From: Sphagnum compactum
Taxonomy: Eukaryota > Bryophyta > Sphagnopsida > Sphagnales
Assembly (NCBI GenBank): GCA_965153455.1
Contig: OZ234503.1
Span: 7,594,157-7,658,156 of the forward strand
Direction: 5' to 3'
Length of the DNA stretch: 64,000 bases
How positions within the stretch are numbered: position 1 is the stretch's first letter; the number at the start of each line of letters is the position of its first letter. The position numbers and the translations under genes are program-made. A model generated the notes under the pieces. The model was not told where the DNA came from. It was given only the letters and a program-made list of their open reading frames with translations, and ran no database searches. This document shows, piece by piece, positions 22,492-34,241 of this stretch.

Positions 22492-25400
22492 TCATATTTT
22501 TTCATATAAAAAATCGAATGCTTGCAATAAGTCGGTCATGGAGATGGGAAATGTGTCCAGAAGGGGTGGAAGTTGAGAAGTAGCTAGGCCTATGGATGTT
22601 TGCAGCCTTTGCAATGTGATTGAAAATTTTTGTCGAAAGAAAGTAACCAAGACAGAAAGAAGAAGGCCCTTTGGTCTTTTCAAACTTCAAATGGCATTAG
22701 CACAATTGTGTAAAAACACATTTGCCTGCTTATGTAGACATTCAAATACCTCCACTACTAAGGGGAGGAATTGATCAATAGGGTGTCAATCGCAATAACA
22801 TCGTTCTTTGGCTTGAGCTGCATTGAAAGCAGCAAATCCTTGGGTGGCACAAGATCGGGGAAGTAAATCCGCTCATGTTGGGTCAACAATAACAACGTTG
22901 ACTAAGGTGCAAACGCCATCTTTGGTGAACATAATGTCGACTTATGAGAAGAGTTGAACGTGTTTGAAGGAAGCACATTTAGTTGTTCTCGCCCCACGTG
23001 GAAGCCAGCATCTTGCGCAATGGTAGTAAAGGTATCGCGAATTACATCATGGGTTCTTATGCGCTCACTCCCATGAACACAACATAAAAGGTGGATACCC
23101 ATAGGGTCAATGGAATGTGTGCACACGCATCGAAGGATACTTGTAATTGAGGGATGGGGCAATCCAAGTCATATTCGAAACATTGTGAAAAAAATTAAGG
23201 AAACTAGTTGAAAGCTTAGGAAGATTGGTTGAACTGTAAGCCAAACACCCACTCTTGAGCCAGAACATGATAAAATTCAAGTATGATGGGCTTCAAATGT
23301 CCCGTCAAAAAGCATGCTAAAAAGGATATGATGGTGCAGACACTCCAAGATGTAATCTTGAAGTCGAACCATTTGTTACTCGATGAATTGTTCAAACGAA
23401 GGAAAACATGTGTGAGCTGGGGGCAATAGGAGATTAGATGCCACCTTGAAGTGTTGCTAAAAAAAGAAGGTGTTATTGTCGACTCGTGCTAAGGCTTCAA
23501 AAAAGACAAGATGTTGATCAACTATAAACCTAGTAACTATGATTCAAGCTACAAGGGCCCAACTCCCTAAATAGGTTGTTAGGGTGATGGTGGTCGTCAA
23601 TATGAGCATGATGCCACCAAAAGTTATTGGGAGAAAGGTTTGTTTACGTGCTAGAGGTCCTTCGAGGTTGTCAAAGGATCTTGGACCTAAGAAGCGCCCA
23701 AACACTTAAAGGAAAAAGGAATCAAAAGAAATGAAAGACTTTATGAAGGAGGGAGGTGTACATCATAAGAGATATGAAGGTCTGCATGAAATAATGAGTT
23801 AGAACTCCAAAGGCTACCTGAACATCGCATATTCTAATGAAAAGATTCACATGTCGAACATCCTCTAACAAGGCATATTTGATGAAAAATGATGTGAATG
23901 ATGAAATGCCCAATGGAACTCCCAAAATTTTAATTCTTTCTGATGGGGTGGTAAACTAGGATGGGGTGTTGAAATTAGGTGATAGGTTAAAGGGTGACCA
24001 TGCTACAAATTTATGAGGTTGGATAGAAAGACGTATCACATGGAGTTCAGTTTCAAAATGTTCATATGTGGATGATACAATAGAAAGGGGACCTATGATG
24101 TGAGTGTCATCTACAACAGATGAAAATAGCTAAGAAAAAAAAGGGTGGTTATAGAATGCAAAGCCCTAAAATGGGCTAATGTGAATAGTTCCCTTCCTAA
24201 GGGATCACCTTGGCGGGTTCCCATGGTAAAGGGGATGACTGTGACATTGTCTCCGCAATTACAATGGCTGTAAAACAAGGGAGATTCAAATGCATAGCAT
24301 ATACGAACAAGAAGATGAGTTACATGATGTCTCCACCTGTTACACGAAATTCTTGAAATATGACCCCTCCTAACACCGAATTGAAGGTGTTTACCACGTC
24401 TAGTTAGATAACAACCTAGTCGAGGTAAAGGTTTAAGGTGCATTTGATGCCATGGACTATTGTTTCACAATCACCTTTAGTTGTAATTCCGAATTGGTGT
24501 GGGGAAAAAATTGTTGCAAAGGCGTCATAAAATTGAAAGCATAAAGCGCAAGTTGTGAGTCGATACAATGTTTCCCCCACTACAATGGGACGAACTTTGT
24601 CTGAAAGCTTGATCATGGTTAAGAAATGGGTCACGCCAAGGACACATGCAATTTGAGGTGGAATGTAAATTTTAGCAATATGAGAATAAAGTTGAAACAA
24701 TTAAAAGAATCCACTTATTGAATCTTCTAGTTGAAAACAATTCTGAAGGTGTTCAAAAACCATCCCAAAAATACCACTTGTTGACAAATGGGGCATGCGT
24801 TGGAATGCTAATTTGAAAGAATCAACAAAAAGTTTGAGGTCTTATTCTAGTTCATAATTTTCTAAGAAAAACAAGGAGTAGCCATCTAAGTTAGGGTGTA
24901 ATGCAGTGAGAGCTTAGGTGGTGTCAGAGGACGTGGGTGCAGGGGAAAATGGTGCCAATGCGTGGGTTGCTCTAGAATATTCCTCTTGACATCCAAAAAC
25001 TAGACTATAAAAAAGACATTTATGAGCTTAGGGATCATGTAGGGGAAAATACATTAAACTTGAACTTGCTGCCAAAGCTTAAACTTGCAAAGAAAAATCT
25101 TCTTTCAAGTTTTCCCAATCGTCTGTTGGAAAATGTTTGAGTTGAATTTGTGTTTTCCGATGCCTTGTTACCTTGCCACGAGGGGGCAAAGCGAAACACC
25201 ATTGGGGTAATAAAAGGAGTAAGTGTCAATCTACCACATCATAGGGGTTTTGTGTAAGCTTATCCAATGGAAAACAAAACGTCGCTTATATGTCACGTCA
25301 TAGAGTGGCAAGGATGTGGTTATACAATCAAAGACAATGAAAGTTTAAATGAAAGGACTTGAGAACATCCAAAGACGAAACCCGAGTCTAGGCTGATGTA

Positions 25401-25540
25401 GGCGGGGTGGGAACAAGGGAAGGTATTGAGTCGAGATGGTCATGGGGATTAGATGAATTGGGTGTTTGACAAGAACGCTAATGACGAGCTAACCTTCAAC
25501 TGGTAAATTGGTGCCAACAAGTGGGGCAAAAGATTTTAGG
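22492..25540 (-). mobile_element. REL-type non-LTR retrotransposon, copy 1, decayed
   Basis: Read on the minus strand, pieces in several frames give one protein order. A C2HC finger at 25527-25469 (CPTC..., RLARH, then RSC) comes first. A reverse transcriptase follows, with GTRQGDPLG near 24220 and VVDDTHIIG near 24100. A CxC..H..C zinc motif (CVCTHSIDPMGIHLLCC) near 23120 comes next, then the block RTHDVIRD..IAQDAGFHVGRE. After that are VDI...DGVCTL and a conserved tail ending near 22500 (SVLVTFFRQKFSITLQR). The reverse transcriptase copies element RNA. The C-terminal part resembles restriction-like endonuclease regions of R2/NeSL-type elements in layout (inference). Many stops and frameshifts make it inactive, but the DD pair of the polymerase site is retained. 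Confidence 0.8.
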
Positions 25541-28500
25541 TGGAAATTGTAAACATGTTAAAGAGATGAGGGTAGGTTGGGGGTCTGATCATGTGCAACT
25601 GGAGGGGTTAGTAAAATGGAAGGGGGAAAAGGTCCTACATGTGCATGATCAAGGGGGTTTGAAAAAGTGTAAAATCAAGGCTTCACATTCACACAAAGGG
25701 CTAGGGGCTAGTAAAGGGAACTAATGGGTGGTGTGTGATTTGTTAAAATAGAAAGGGGAACTAGTGGGAGATGTGTGATTTGCATGGGAGATGAGGTGGA
25801 AACTAGGTCTGTGGTGGCACATGATAAAGCAAATGGGTAATGGGAAGGACAAGGTTCGATCGGACATGATGAACTAGGGGACATGGGACATTTGGTGCCT
25901 ATCAGGAAGGAGGCCTAATAGGCGCACATGCCCCACCTATTAAAAAACTACCGACTGCTATAAGGCAATCTTAAATCTACAAAATCAACCACAAAAAACT
26001 AAATGGACCAAAAGGATAAATATAAGAAATTGTTTGAGGGGTCCTTAGTTAGGGCATTATGCTAAAGCCAAACCTTAACTTCACTAGAAGCTTAAGTGTC
26101 ACAATCACTACTGTGTTAGGTTTAATACAAAATAAACATCCTAATGTTAAAACATTATAGGCTTGACTTTTTATTCCTAGTCGTAGAAAACCTGAAATAA
26201 ATAACATTACGCAAAAGTTTTTAAAAAAGTAACTATGGTGGACTAGATACCCTCTTCACAGAGACCCCAATCCACTTTAATAACTATGCACAACATCAAC
26301 AAAAAAAGATGTTCTTTTTTTTTTCGAACAAACTTTTCAATCAAAAATATTATCTTCAAGTTATAAGCCCACACACTTAAGAAGCCACTCTACTTTTTCA
26401 TCTACCATGAGTACCTAGACCCTCGAAAAAAGAACCTTCAAAAAGTCCAAAGCTCTTTCTAACAAGTTGATACCCACAAATTTTGGTCCAATGGTCAATC
26501 TCACTAAAATCCCAAGGGTTCCATTAGAACACAAGTTCAAAATGAAACAAAAGCCTTAACCAAAATGAAAATATTGGATGAAGGCTAAAAAAGTAAAACC
26601 CTAACTGAAATTTTTTCCACCAATTTTTTCTTCTCTATCTACTATTACATGTGGCTCTGATCCCTACAATCCTCCTGTCTACCAAGTTATTATTCCTTGA
26701 CTCCTCTTCTGTCTCCTGTGAATTGTCAATTTTTTTGTTGTCTTGGGAGTTACCTTGAATTGTCACCTTGAATTGTCAATTTTTTTGTTACCTTGAATTG
26801 TCAATTCCTTTTCTTCAAGGTAAAGAATAAAACTAACACACACAACTAACTCCTAGAAAGAATAAGCAATAGCACTAAATGATGATGTTAAAAACTAGTC
26901 AACTTTGCTACTTACACTTAGAAAACTTTAGAAAGGTGGGGATTCTAGAATTGTTTTTGGGATCCCCAAAGCTAATTCCTATAGGAAAACAGGTAGGCCA
27001 AGCTCTTCCAAAGTACTATGTACATGTGGATATCTGCCTAAATTTTTAAAATTCAAAATTTGATAATGTTCACACTAACATTACTTTAAAATTTTGAATT
27101 TATAACTATTTATTACAACTGATAATAAACCAAGAAGGAAAAATAGGGAGCGCGTTGATTTACCTCAGTTTTAATTCCATCATGGTTAAGTATAAATATT
27201 TGAGAATTAATGTCAACTACCCAAAAACTAATGAATGAAATACCAAGAGCATGTAACAAATGTGAAGTGAGTTTATAAATAGTGGAAGTTGGTTGTGTTA
27301 TTTGAACTTTTGTAACTCACATTCTTTGTTACTTTCTTGGTCTCCAGCTTTAAATGTTGCAATTACAATGAAAAGTTAATTAAATGGGGGTATAATCCAA
27401 TTTTTTTTTAGGTCTTCGGAAGTTGGTGCCTTCCACACCCTTTAGAACATAAATTATACACCTCAAATGGAATTGGGTCCTCCTTTGAACTCTACAAAGT
27501 TTATTAGGTTTTTAAGTTGGGGTTGGGGGGGGGGGAAAAAAGGTTTCATGATTCATAGCTCATGGGATTTTTTGTCTTTTTTTCTTTTATAATTGTGTCA
27601 TATGGTTACTTTATGTGTTGAAAAGGGCCAATATAATATTGGAGTAGGGAGAAACCAAGTACAAAGTCTAGACCAGTGTTGGGCAATTCTTGATTGTTAT
27701 TAACAATCATTGGTTCTGGTTCTAAAAGTAAATTAGAGCCATTCCAAATCTAGGTTTGGTTTTTCAAAAAGAAATTCTAAATTTGGGTTATAGCTGTGGG
27801 TTTGGTTTTTAAAAAAACAAAAATGTTGATTCCAATTCTAGTACTAAAATCTAGACATGGTTTTGGGTAACTTGGATCAAAATTGGCAATTAATTACTGG
27901 TTAGCCCTTGGTTCTAGTGTAACCTATAAATATGTCCTACTTTTTTAGGGTTTATGGTGTGAATGGAGACGTATATGTCATTGTCTAAGCGTTGAAAATT
28001 ATCCATTATTTTGTTTTTTAATCATGTATAGGACTCTGATTTGTGGGTGTTTTTTCAATGATGGCTTTGGTTTTATGAAGGAGTGATAACTTAGGTATTA
28101 ATATGGCATTGTTTTGTTTTTTGTGATGTGGATGTGGATGATGTCATTTATGGAGCCAAGCTAGAAAAGATTGGAGATTAGTAGCAACATTCAATTGAAG
28201 TTAAACACATATCCTTGCTTTTGTTTTGTGTGTTCAAGTCAATGAACATCTCCAAGTTGGATTAGAAGGATCAATGTTGTCTATTATCATGGTTATGTTG
28301 GGGTGCTTTATGAAGTATGTGGTGTTGTTTGTACAAATGGCCTCATCTGAAATCATGATAGCTTTAAAAAGAGGAAATTTGAAGTGTTTAAATCCATTGT
28401 ATGCATGTAGTCTTGTAAAGATATTTTTGCTAGATATGAACACAATATAATGAGTAGCAAGGATGTAAGGCATCTTTGTAATTGTATGACTCTTACAAGT

Positions 28501-29590
28501 TTCAATCCATAAGCATTGTGTTGGTTCACGAATAGAATATTTGGCATCTTCTATATGTTTTTTTTTGGGGTATCAAAATTAGTTTTATCTTGTGGGGTTA
28601 TATTAAATTAGAGTTGGTCAGTTAGGGGTAATGTGTCATTAGATTGTAATTACACGTTAAATTCTAATAAAAAAGATACGTTTATAAAAAAAAATCTTTA
28701 GGTATTACATGAGTAGCAATTAATACAATTGTTGGAGAGGATATTGGAATTGTTGCACTAGAAATAAGATCAATTATTATTTGCATTACGAGTTTTGGAA
28801 TGATCAACATTATTGGATTGGACCCCTTAGAGACTAGAGTAGGGGACATAACAATAAAAGTGTCTCATAATGGCTTTGAGACTTGGGCCCAAGTCTAGAT
28901 GAAGATGAAGATGATGCATAATGGTAAATAAAACCTAGAAAAATGTTGCTCAATTTTAGGGAAAAACTTACTTTTCCTGCTACCTTTATTCCATTCATAG
29001 TTCCCATATTTAAATGTAGGGATTTAGTTCTTTGTAATCTGGACATATGGATTCCTAATGTAGCAAGATTGAAAAGTCACAAAATGCATTTGTTTTGTTC
29101 CTGGGATGGAGGATTTGTTTACTTTTAAGGACAAGCTTATCAAGGTAAAACATGCTTGATGTTTTTTCAAAGCTATGAATTGGAGAGATGGACATGATCA
29201 ATATGGAAAAATTTGGTGGAATTTTGAAATATTTGAAATTGCAACATTTGTTATAAAACCTAAAGATTTTGGTGCAACATCAATTAGAGAAGAAAGCTAG
29301 TGGATTCTATGTTCTTGGATCATGAGTATTAGTAACATAATGTTATAGTGTGTGAAGACTACTATGAAGGAGTTTATGCATGATGATGAAACATTCTGGA
29401 AACAAAGGAGAGACTTCAAATCTAGATAAAAACTCTAACACCTTTTGTTTTGATTTGTTTTCTTCATGATGTTGAGAAATAGAACCCCATCTTATGTAGG
29501 AGACATTTGGAAAAGAACATATGGATAAATGAAAGTGAAGATCATGTTGATTTTTACAAAATAGGTAGTAGGAAAGTTACTCATTGAAGA
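25541..29590. other. Intergenic DNA, no gene seen
   Basis: A short tandem repeat of 'ttaccttgaattgtcaat' lies near 26745-26815. A hAT-like terminus (CAGTGTTGGGCAATTC) starts at 27674 and is followed by 'ggttctggttct' words, but no matching right end was found. G runs occur near 27525. Frames are short and unrecognised. Confidence 0.5.
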
Positions 29591-29592
29591 TG

Positions 29593-30145
29593 ACAAGCCC
29601 AAAAGGTATGAATGAGTTGTTTTGGGATAAGGAATTTGAAGATGTCCATGATTGGGTTGAAAGGGTGGAGATAGCAACCGAAGCAAAAGGGATCAATGAA
29701 AAAAAAACTATTCAAGATTGGTAGATTCAATTTGAAAGGCAAATTGAAAGAATGGTTCAAGAAGATGGTTATTGTTCCTACTAATTGGCAGACCATGAAA
29801 ACAACCATGTTGTTGAAGTATGGAATTGAAATAAGGAGGAGATTAAAGTTAAATTGGATTTGATCAAGCAAGAACCCAAACAACAAGTTTAAAGTTATTA
29901 TGATAAAATGGAGAAGTTACTTACAAGAAATAAATTAAAGGATGAGGAACATAATAGAAGGTTTCTTTTTCAACTCTATCTTGAGACCATGAAATTGTGC
30001 ATAATGTGAAATTATACAAACCTAGAAGTTGAATGGGTATTGGTTGACTTGTTAGGAAAAACTCTATTTGAACTATTGAAAAGAGAACATGAAGATGGAG
30101 TTGTGGTTGATGTTCTTGTAGAAAAACATGTTAATACTTCAATGA
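29593..30145 (+). pseudogene. Retroelement gag fragment
   Basis: Reading plus-strand frames in order gives FEDVHDWVERVEIATEAKG, KLFKIGRFNLKGKLKEWF, NWQTMKTTMLLKYG, a region resembling SYYDKMEKLL, then a segment like LLGKTLFELLKREHEDGVVV. This is the helical gag domain layout (retrotransposon gag family) that packages element RNA. It contains a stop and several frame shifts, and no protease or reverse transcriptase follows. Instead it runs straight into a fragment of the REL-type non-LTR element. It is a relic, not a gene. Confidence 0.65.
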
Positions 30146-30149
30146 GTCA

Positions 30150-30620
30150 TTCATCCATTTTTTCAAACAAGGGGTTTCATCAAGTCATGGTGTCTTTGCA
30201 TCTATCACGAATGATGCAAGACTTCACATTTTATGTGAGTAGACCCACATTCTTTCACCACCTACCCTTTAATCTTCGTGTCAAAAAGTTGACATTATGC
30301 TTTTAGTGGATGGGGTTCAGACATTGGCTAATATCATCATCGATGACCCCATTCAAATAGATTTGGTTTTGCGAATAGCTTTATCTTGTGGGGTTGTTAG
30401 GATGGTCACAACTTTGGTTAAGGATGGCTTTTATCACAATTGATACCCAACAAACATGATTATCTTTCTAGCTATAGAAGTCTTTGGGTGTTTGCATAAG
30501 CAAGCTGATGATTTTTTTCATAGATATCCTAACATGGCATGGAGAGCGAAAGGGCACTAGAGGCCTTCCTCTTTTGATTTTACATTCATTTTACAAATAG
30601 AGGGTGTCAATGATGTTGTA
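30150..30620 (+). mobile_element. REL-type non-LTR retrotransposon, 3' fragment, copy 3
   Basis: Plus-strand frames reproduce the C-terminal block of the element family: a HD..RD..I..A-type segment, then LLVDGVQTLANIIIDDP, and FLAIEVFGCLHKQADDF just before 30520. Interior stops are present. Only the last third of the protein remains, in the opposite orientation to copies 1 and 2. 5' truncation is typical of non-LTR elements, but here the break coincides with the end of a gag fragment. Confidence 0.7.
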
Positions 30621-31451
30621 ACGAGTGCAGGCAACTTCTATTTCAAAGTGTGCTATTTTCGTAGGTAAAGGTTTTCTTAGACAAGACATTCTATTAAGTG
30701 TTTCTCACCTCTTCTTATTTAATAGGCTTCTCGGGACAATGGAAGGGTTCATGTACTTGATTTGTTCTAGTTCTCATTACAATTGACCCTATTTGGAGGA
30801 TTCTTTGTGTGCCAAGACTTGGGTCCTTCCATCTTGTACCTTTTTCTCCCCTTTTGTTGGGCGCTTAGTTTTATCGATGATTGGCAGATTTCATCTTATA
30901 CTTGTTTCATATCATGGATGTGGAGTCACTTCAGCATTGTGAGCCACTGAGCAGGTGAGGAGGTACCCAGTACCCAATTGTACTCACTAGTAGGGAACCT
31001 TAATATATGGTTGATTGGTAATGTCCTTTCTAGTACTACCCTATTAAAAATAGTACCTTAATATGTAAAGGCCTTTCTGTTATGTCCTTTTGTGGAAGGA
31101 ACCCATCAAAAGTGGCGGAGGTCACTCTAGTCTGTTAGATCCTGTGTGCTTCCTGTCACACTCCCAACCCCCCTCTCCCTCACTGGATCATCTTCTGTCC
31201 ATCCTGTCGTTTGTTATTCGTCCTTTTGGAAAACTTCTCATCATCCGTCATCCGCACTCAGATCTCCTTTATTTTCTTTTATTTAAATTGATTCTATTAT
31301 TGTATTGAAATTTATTGTTTAAATTATTTTTTATTGATCTCCCTTGGTTCAATTTGATCCTGCGGTCAATTTCCCACCCGGTAGTTTCATAGAGTCAATT
31401 TCTGGTGGTTCTTTGTTCTTCTTCCCCCTCATTCCCCTTGAGACTCCGGGT
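30621..31451. other. Intergenic DNA, no gene seen
   Basis: Possibly the 3' tail of the copy 3 retroelement in its first part. Only short frames; no recognisable motif. Confidence 0.5.
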
Positions 31452-32500
31452 CAGTGTTTTTTTTTGAAGATTTTTTTGTTTGTAGCCAAAGTGGTGATCG
31501 TCCCTAGGAAGATTTAGCCAAATCTGGCTATAAATCACAAATAAAGTTCAAATCTTTACTCATCCCTTTATTTATTTTTGGCTGTACACACTGAAAACGA
31601 AATATATGAGTGTGGTGATGTTTATTTTGTTTCACTTCTGGCGCCTGAAAAAAGCCTCCAAAGTCACGTCTTTTTCGAATTTTTTATTTCCCTTTTTGGC
31701 AGCCTGTGCTTTTCCGCTGGCTATATATAGCAATACAGGGAAACTTAAATTTAAGAGAGCCGAAATCAAGTTTTTTTGGCTTTTCAATAGCCAGAATCTG
31801 ACCAAATTTTAAGAAAAATTGCCAGATTTTTCTATGCATGGTTTAAGTGGGCAGCCAAAAACATAGAAGGATGTTTAAAGTTTTTTACTTTCATATTTAA
31901 CTTGTAGCCATATTTTGGCTAAACCTTCCTGTGGATGATCATCACTTTGGCTATATCATAAAATGGACCAAAAAAAAATCTTTCGGGCGAAATTTTGCCA
32001 ATAAAAAAGGAGGCTACATTGCCGCTACAAGCAGGGTTTTTTTTTTTTCACTTTTGTCATGGAAGTGGATTGGCAATCATCCACAAGAGGAATGAGCCAA
32101 AATTGGCTAGAGCACAAAAACTAAAGTAGGATTTTTCTGGTGACCTATAGGGACTCATTGTCTATATATGGTCAGATGTGATTATTTCCCCTTAAAAATG
32201 GCAAAATTTTCCCTGTTTTTTTCTTCTTTTTTTTTTTTTTTTCATAAACAGCCTTTTCATAATTCACCAAAGGTTTTTTTTTTGTTGCCACAGTGCGAAA
32301 ATTTGCCCCCAAAAAAATGCACTGGAGCCCAGCGTTTTTAAAAATTTTATAATCTCATGTTGCTCCAAAAGTGCTGATCAGTCACAAGAGGGTTTAGCCA
32401 AATCTGGCTACAAGACAAATAGAGAAGTAGAAAATCTAGGAATCAGATTACATGTTGGCGAACCACCATAACTAATTAGCTAAATATGGCGATTTCAAAA
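31452..32500. repeat. AGCCAAAT-palindrome repeat family, complex copy B
   Basis: Near-palindromic cores lie at 31516-31529, 31906-31920 (inverted context), 32095-32108 and 32396-32409. The first unit starts CAGTGTTTTTTTTTGAAG at 31452. A unit end 'tttgccccc...gcactg' at 32302-32324 matches the end of the copy at 49150-49405. Direct and inverted units are mixed, suggesting nested insertions of the same family immediately upstream of the bHLH gene. Confidence 0.65.
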
Positions 32501-32649
32501 GAAGGAAGCTAGAAATCTACCAAATCCTCCAAAAATCTTGGTGATTTCATTTTCTTTCCTCTAAATATGGCGATTTCCTTTGACCATGTTCCTTGGGACT
32601 CTTTTTTTAAATAGCAAAATGGCGAATTTTCGCCACATAAATTATAAAG

Positions 32650-33065
32650 AAAAAAAAAATCACTGCTTGAGCCTGCGAGTCGTCCCGATAGTCTGTCTGC
32701 CTTTCTTTCGCTACGCCATCTGTGAATCGACGGCCGAGAGGTCGGGAAGCAGACGATCCAACGGTTGTTTTCTCGTCCGAGAAGCTGCCGCGCGGTACGT
32801 TCGTTGTACCGTCGCTGTTGTGCCGTCCGTGCGCGGTCGACGACGCGAGGAAGACGACGACGCTGCTGCTGGTGGCGGCTTGCGGTGGGAGTGATGGCAC
32901 GAGAGGTGCACGCGCACAAGCCTACGGTACATTCACTCGCTACGGGGCCCAGCCGTGCTTTTCACTTGCCCTCTGACATCAGCGCAGGCTTGCGTAGTTT
33001 CTGAGGAAACCAGCCTTGTTCTGTTTGGTTCGGATTTGCGCTTGCTTGGTCCGGATTCGTGCTTG
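32650..33065 (+). promoter_or_regulatory. CpG-rich promoter / 5' UTR exon of the bHLH gene
   Basis: This segment is strongly enriched in CpG compared with the rest of the window, for example around 32720-32880, and ends at a good donor (TTG|GTAAGT, GT at 33066-33067). I infer that it holds the transcription start and a 5' untranslated exon. Overlapping frames on both strands here come from the high GC content and show no protein family. Confidence 0.55.
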
Positions 33066-34238
33066 GTAAGTACTAGCCTCTGCTTTTGTTGTTTGTTCCT
33101 GCATCATCTTTTTTGCTTTTCTTTATTTTCAGCCGTAGAACAATGTCGGGCCGGGAGGTTGAAAATGATGCCATCGTTTCCCTCTCTCTAACGACTTTCT
33201 TAAGGCGATTTTCTTAAGGCTATGAACAGTGAGGAGAGAGATTGGAGCTTCGTTTGGAGTAGATTGGCACGGTAGATGAGTTTTTCCTTTTTTTTCTTTT
33301 ATATAAAAGAAATAAGAGGGTAAGGATTTGCTTTTTTGGCGTTGGTCATAGCCATGTCTGGTGGAGAGTTGGCAGCTATTATGTGTGCGAGAAGCCGTGC
33401 TGGTCGTCAGGGGAGATTCTTGAAGCCTGCCTGTAGGGGAAAAAGAAAATAGAGATTCAGTTTTTCTTCTCTTTTTTTCCTCAGAAATTTTTGTAGATCG
33501 TGGCTTCTTGCTGTTGCTGCAAAAGACGCGGAAAATGAAGGCCAAGGAACAAGGTTGTTGGCAGGAAGAGCGATGGCGAGTGATGATGCGCGGAAGAATG
33601 TGAGCGAGCGGCACGGCTTTTGGTCGAGTATCGCATGATCACGGCGGCCACGTTGACGAGCCTACTACGGCATAGCTCCATGGCAGGTAACCTGCTCCTC
33701 CTGCTCCTCGTAACTAACACAGCTATGAACTACTGCTTCCCGAATTTGCGATTGCTGCTGCGGCGACCAGGAAGCGCATGCTCGCTTGCAAGCACTTGGA
33801 CGATCCATAATTTTCTTGTGGATTCTTGCAAACGGAACTGCAGTATCGGCGACTAGAGACGCTGCAGAATTCTTTCTCAGCGTCACAAACCGTACAACAC
33901 GGAGCCAAGGATGTCATTAGGACATCCGGAACTGACGCAGTGCCGGTGAAGAACTTTGTAACGGCACAGGAGGTAGCATCGGTAGCCGGCCGGATGCGTC
34001 GCTCGCTCTGGTAGTACATTACAGTTTTCCGTTTGTTATTGTCCTAGTGTGTCCTGAAGAGTCTCGTGTATTTATGTAGTTGAAGCGCATTAGAGGAATC
34101 CTGCAAACGATAGAGATTGTTTCAGGCTTGCAGAAGGGATTACCGATCTGGTTGTCTCGTCTGTCAATTCTACTCTTGCTGTCAGCTGAGAAGAATAGAA
34201 CTGTTGTGGTTGTTTCTTCGACGGCTTCTTCTTCTTCA
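33066..34238 (+). other. Probable intron in the 5' UTR of the bHLH gene
   Basis: Runs from the GTAAGT donor at 33066 to a pyrimidine-rich acceptor (cttcttcttcttcag) ending just 5' of the ATG at 34242. Long 5' UTR introns are common in plant regulatory genes. The intron call is inferred from splice signals only. Confidence 0.45.
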
Positions 34239-34241
34239 GGT

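Noticed and set aside
32509-33191. Several overlapping open frames of 70-136 codons on both strands
   Set aside because: They lie in the CpG-rich segment where stops are rare by composition. All are mutually overlapping, rich in Arg/Ser/Ala, and none shows a domain.
33129-33614. 161-codon open frame on the minus strand
   Set aside because: No recognisable motif. It lies in the probable 5' UTR intron of the bHLH gene and is interleaved with other frames.
34080-34241. Upstream extension of the bHLH open frame
   Set aside because: The extra residues are unlike the family and end at a strong acceptor. [14 protein letters not shown] fits better as the N-terminus.
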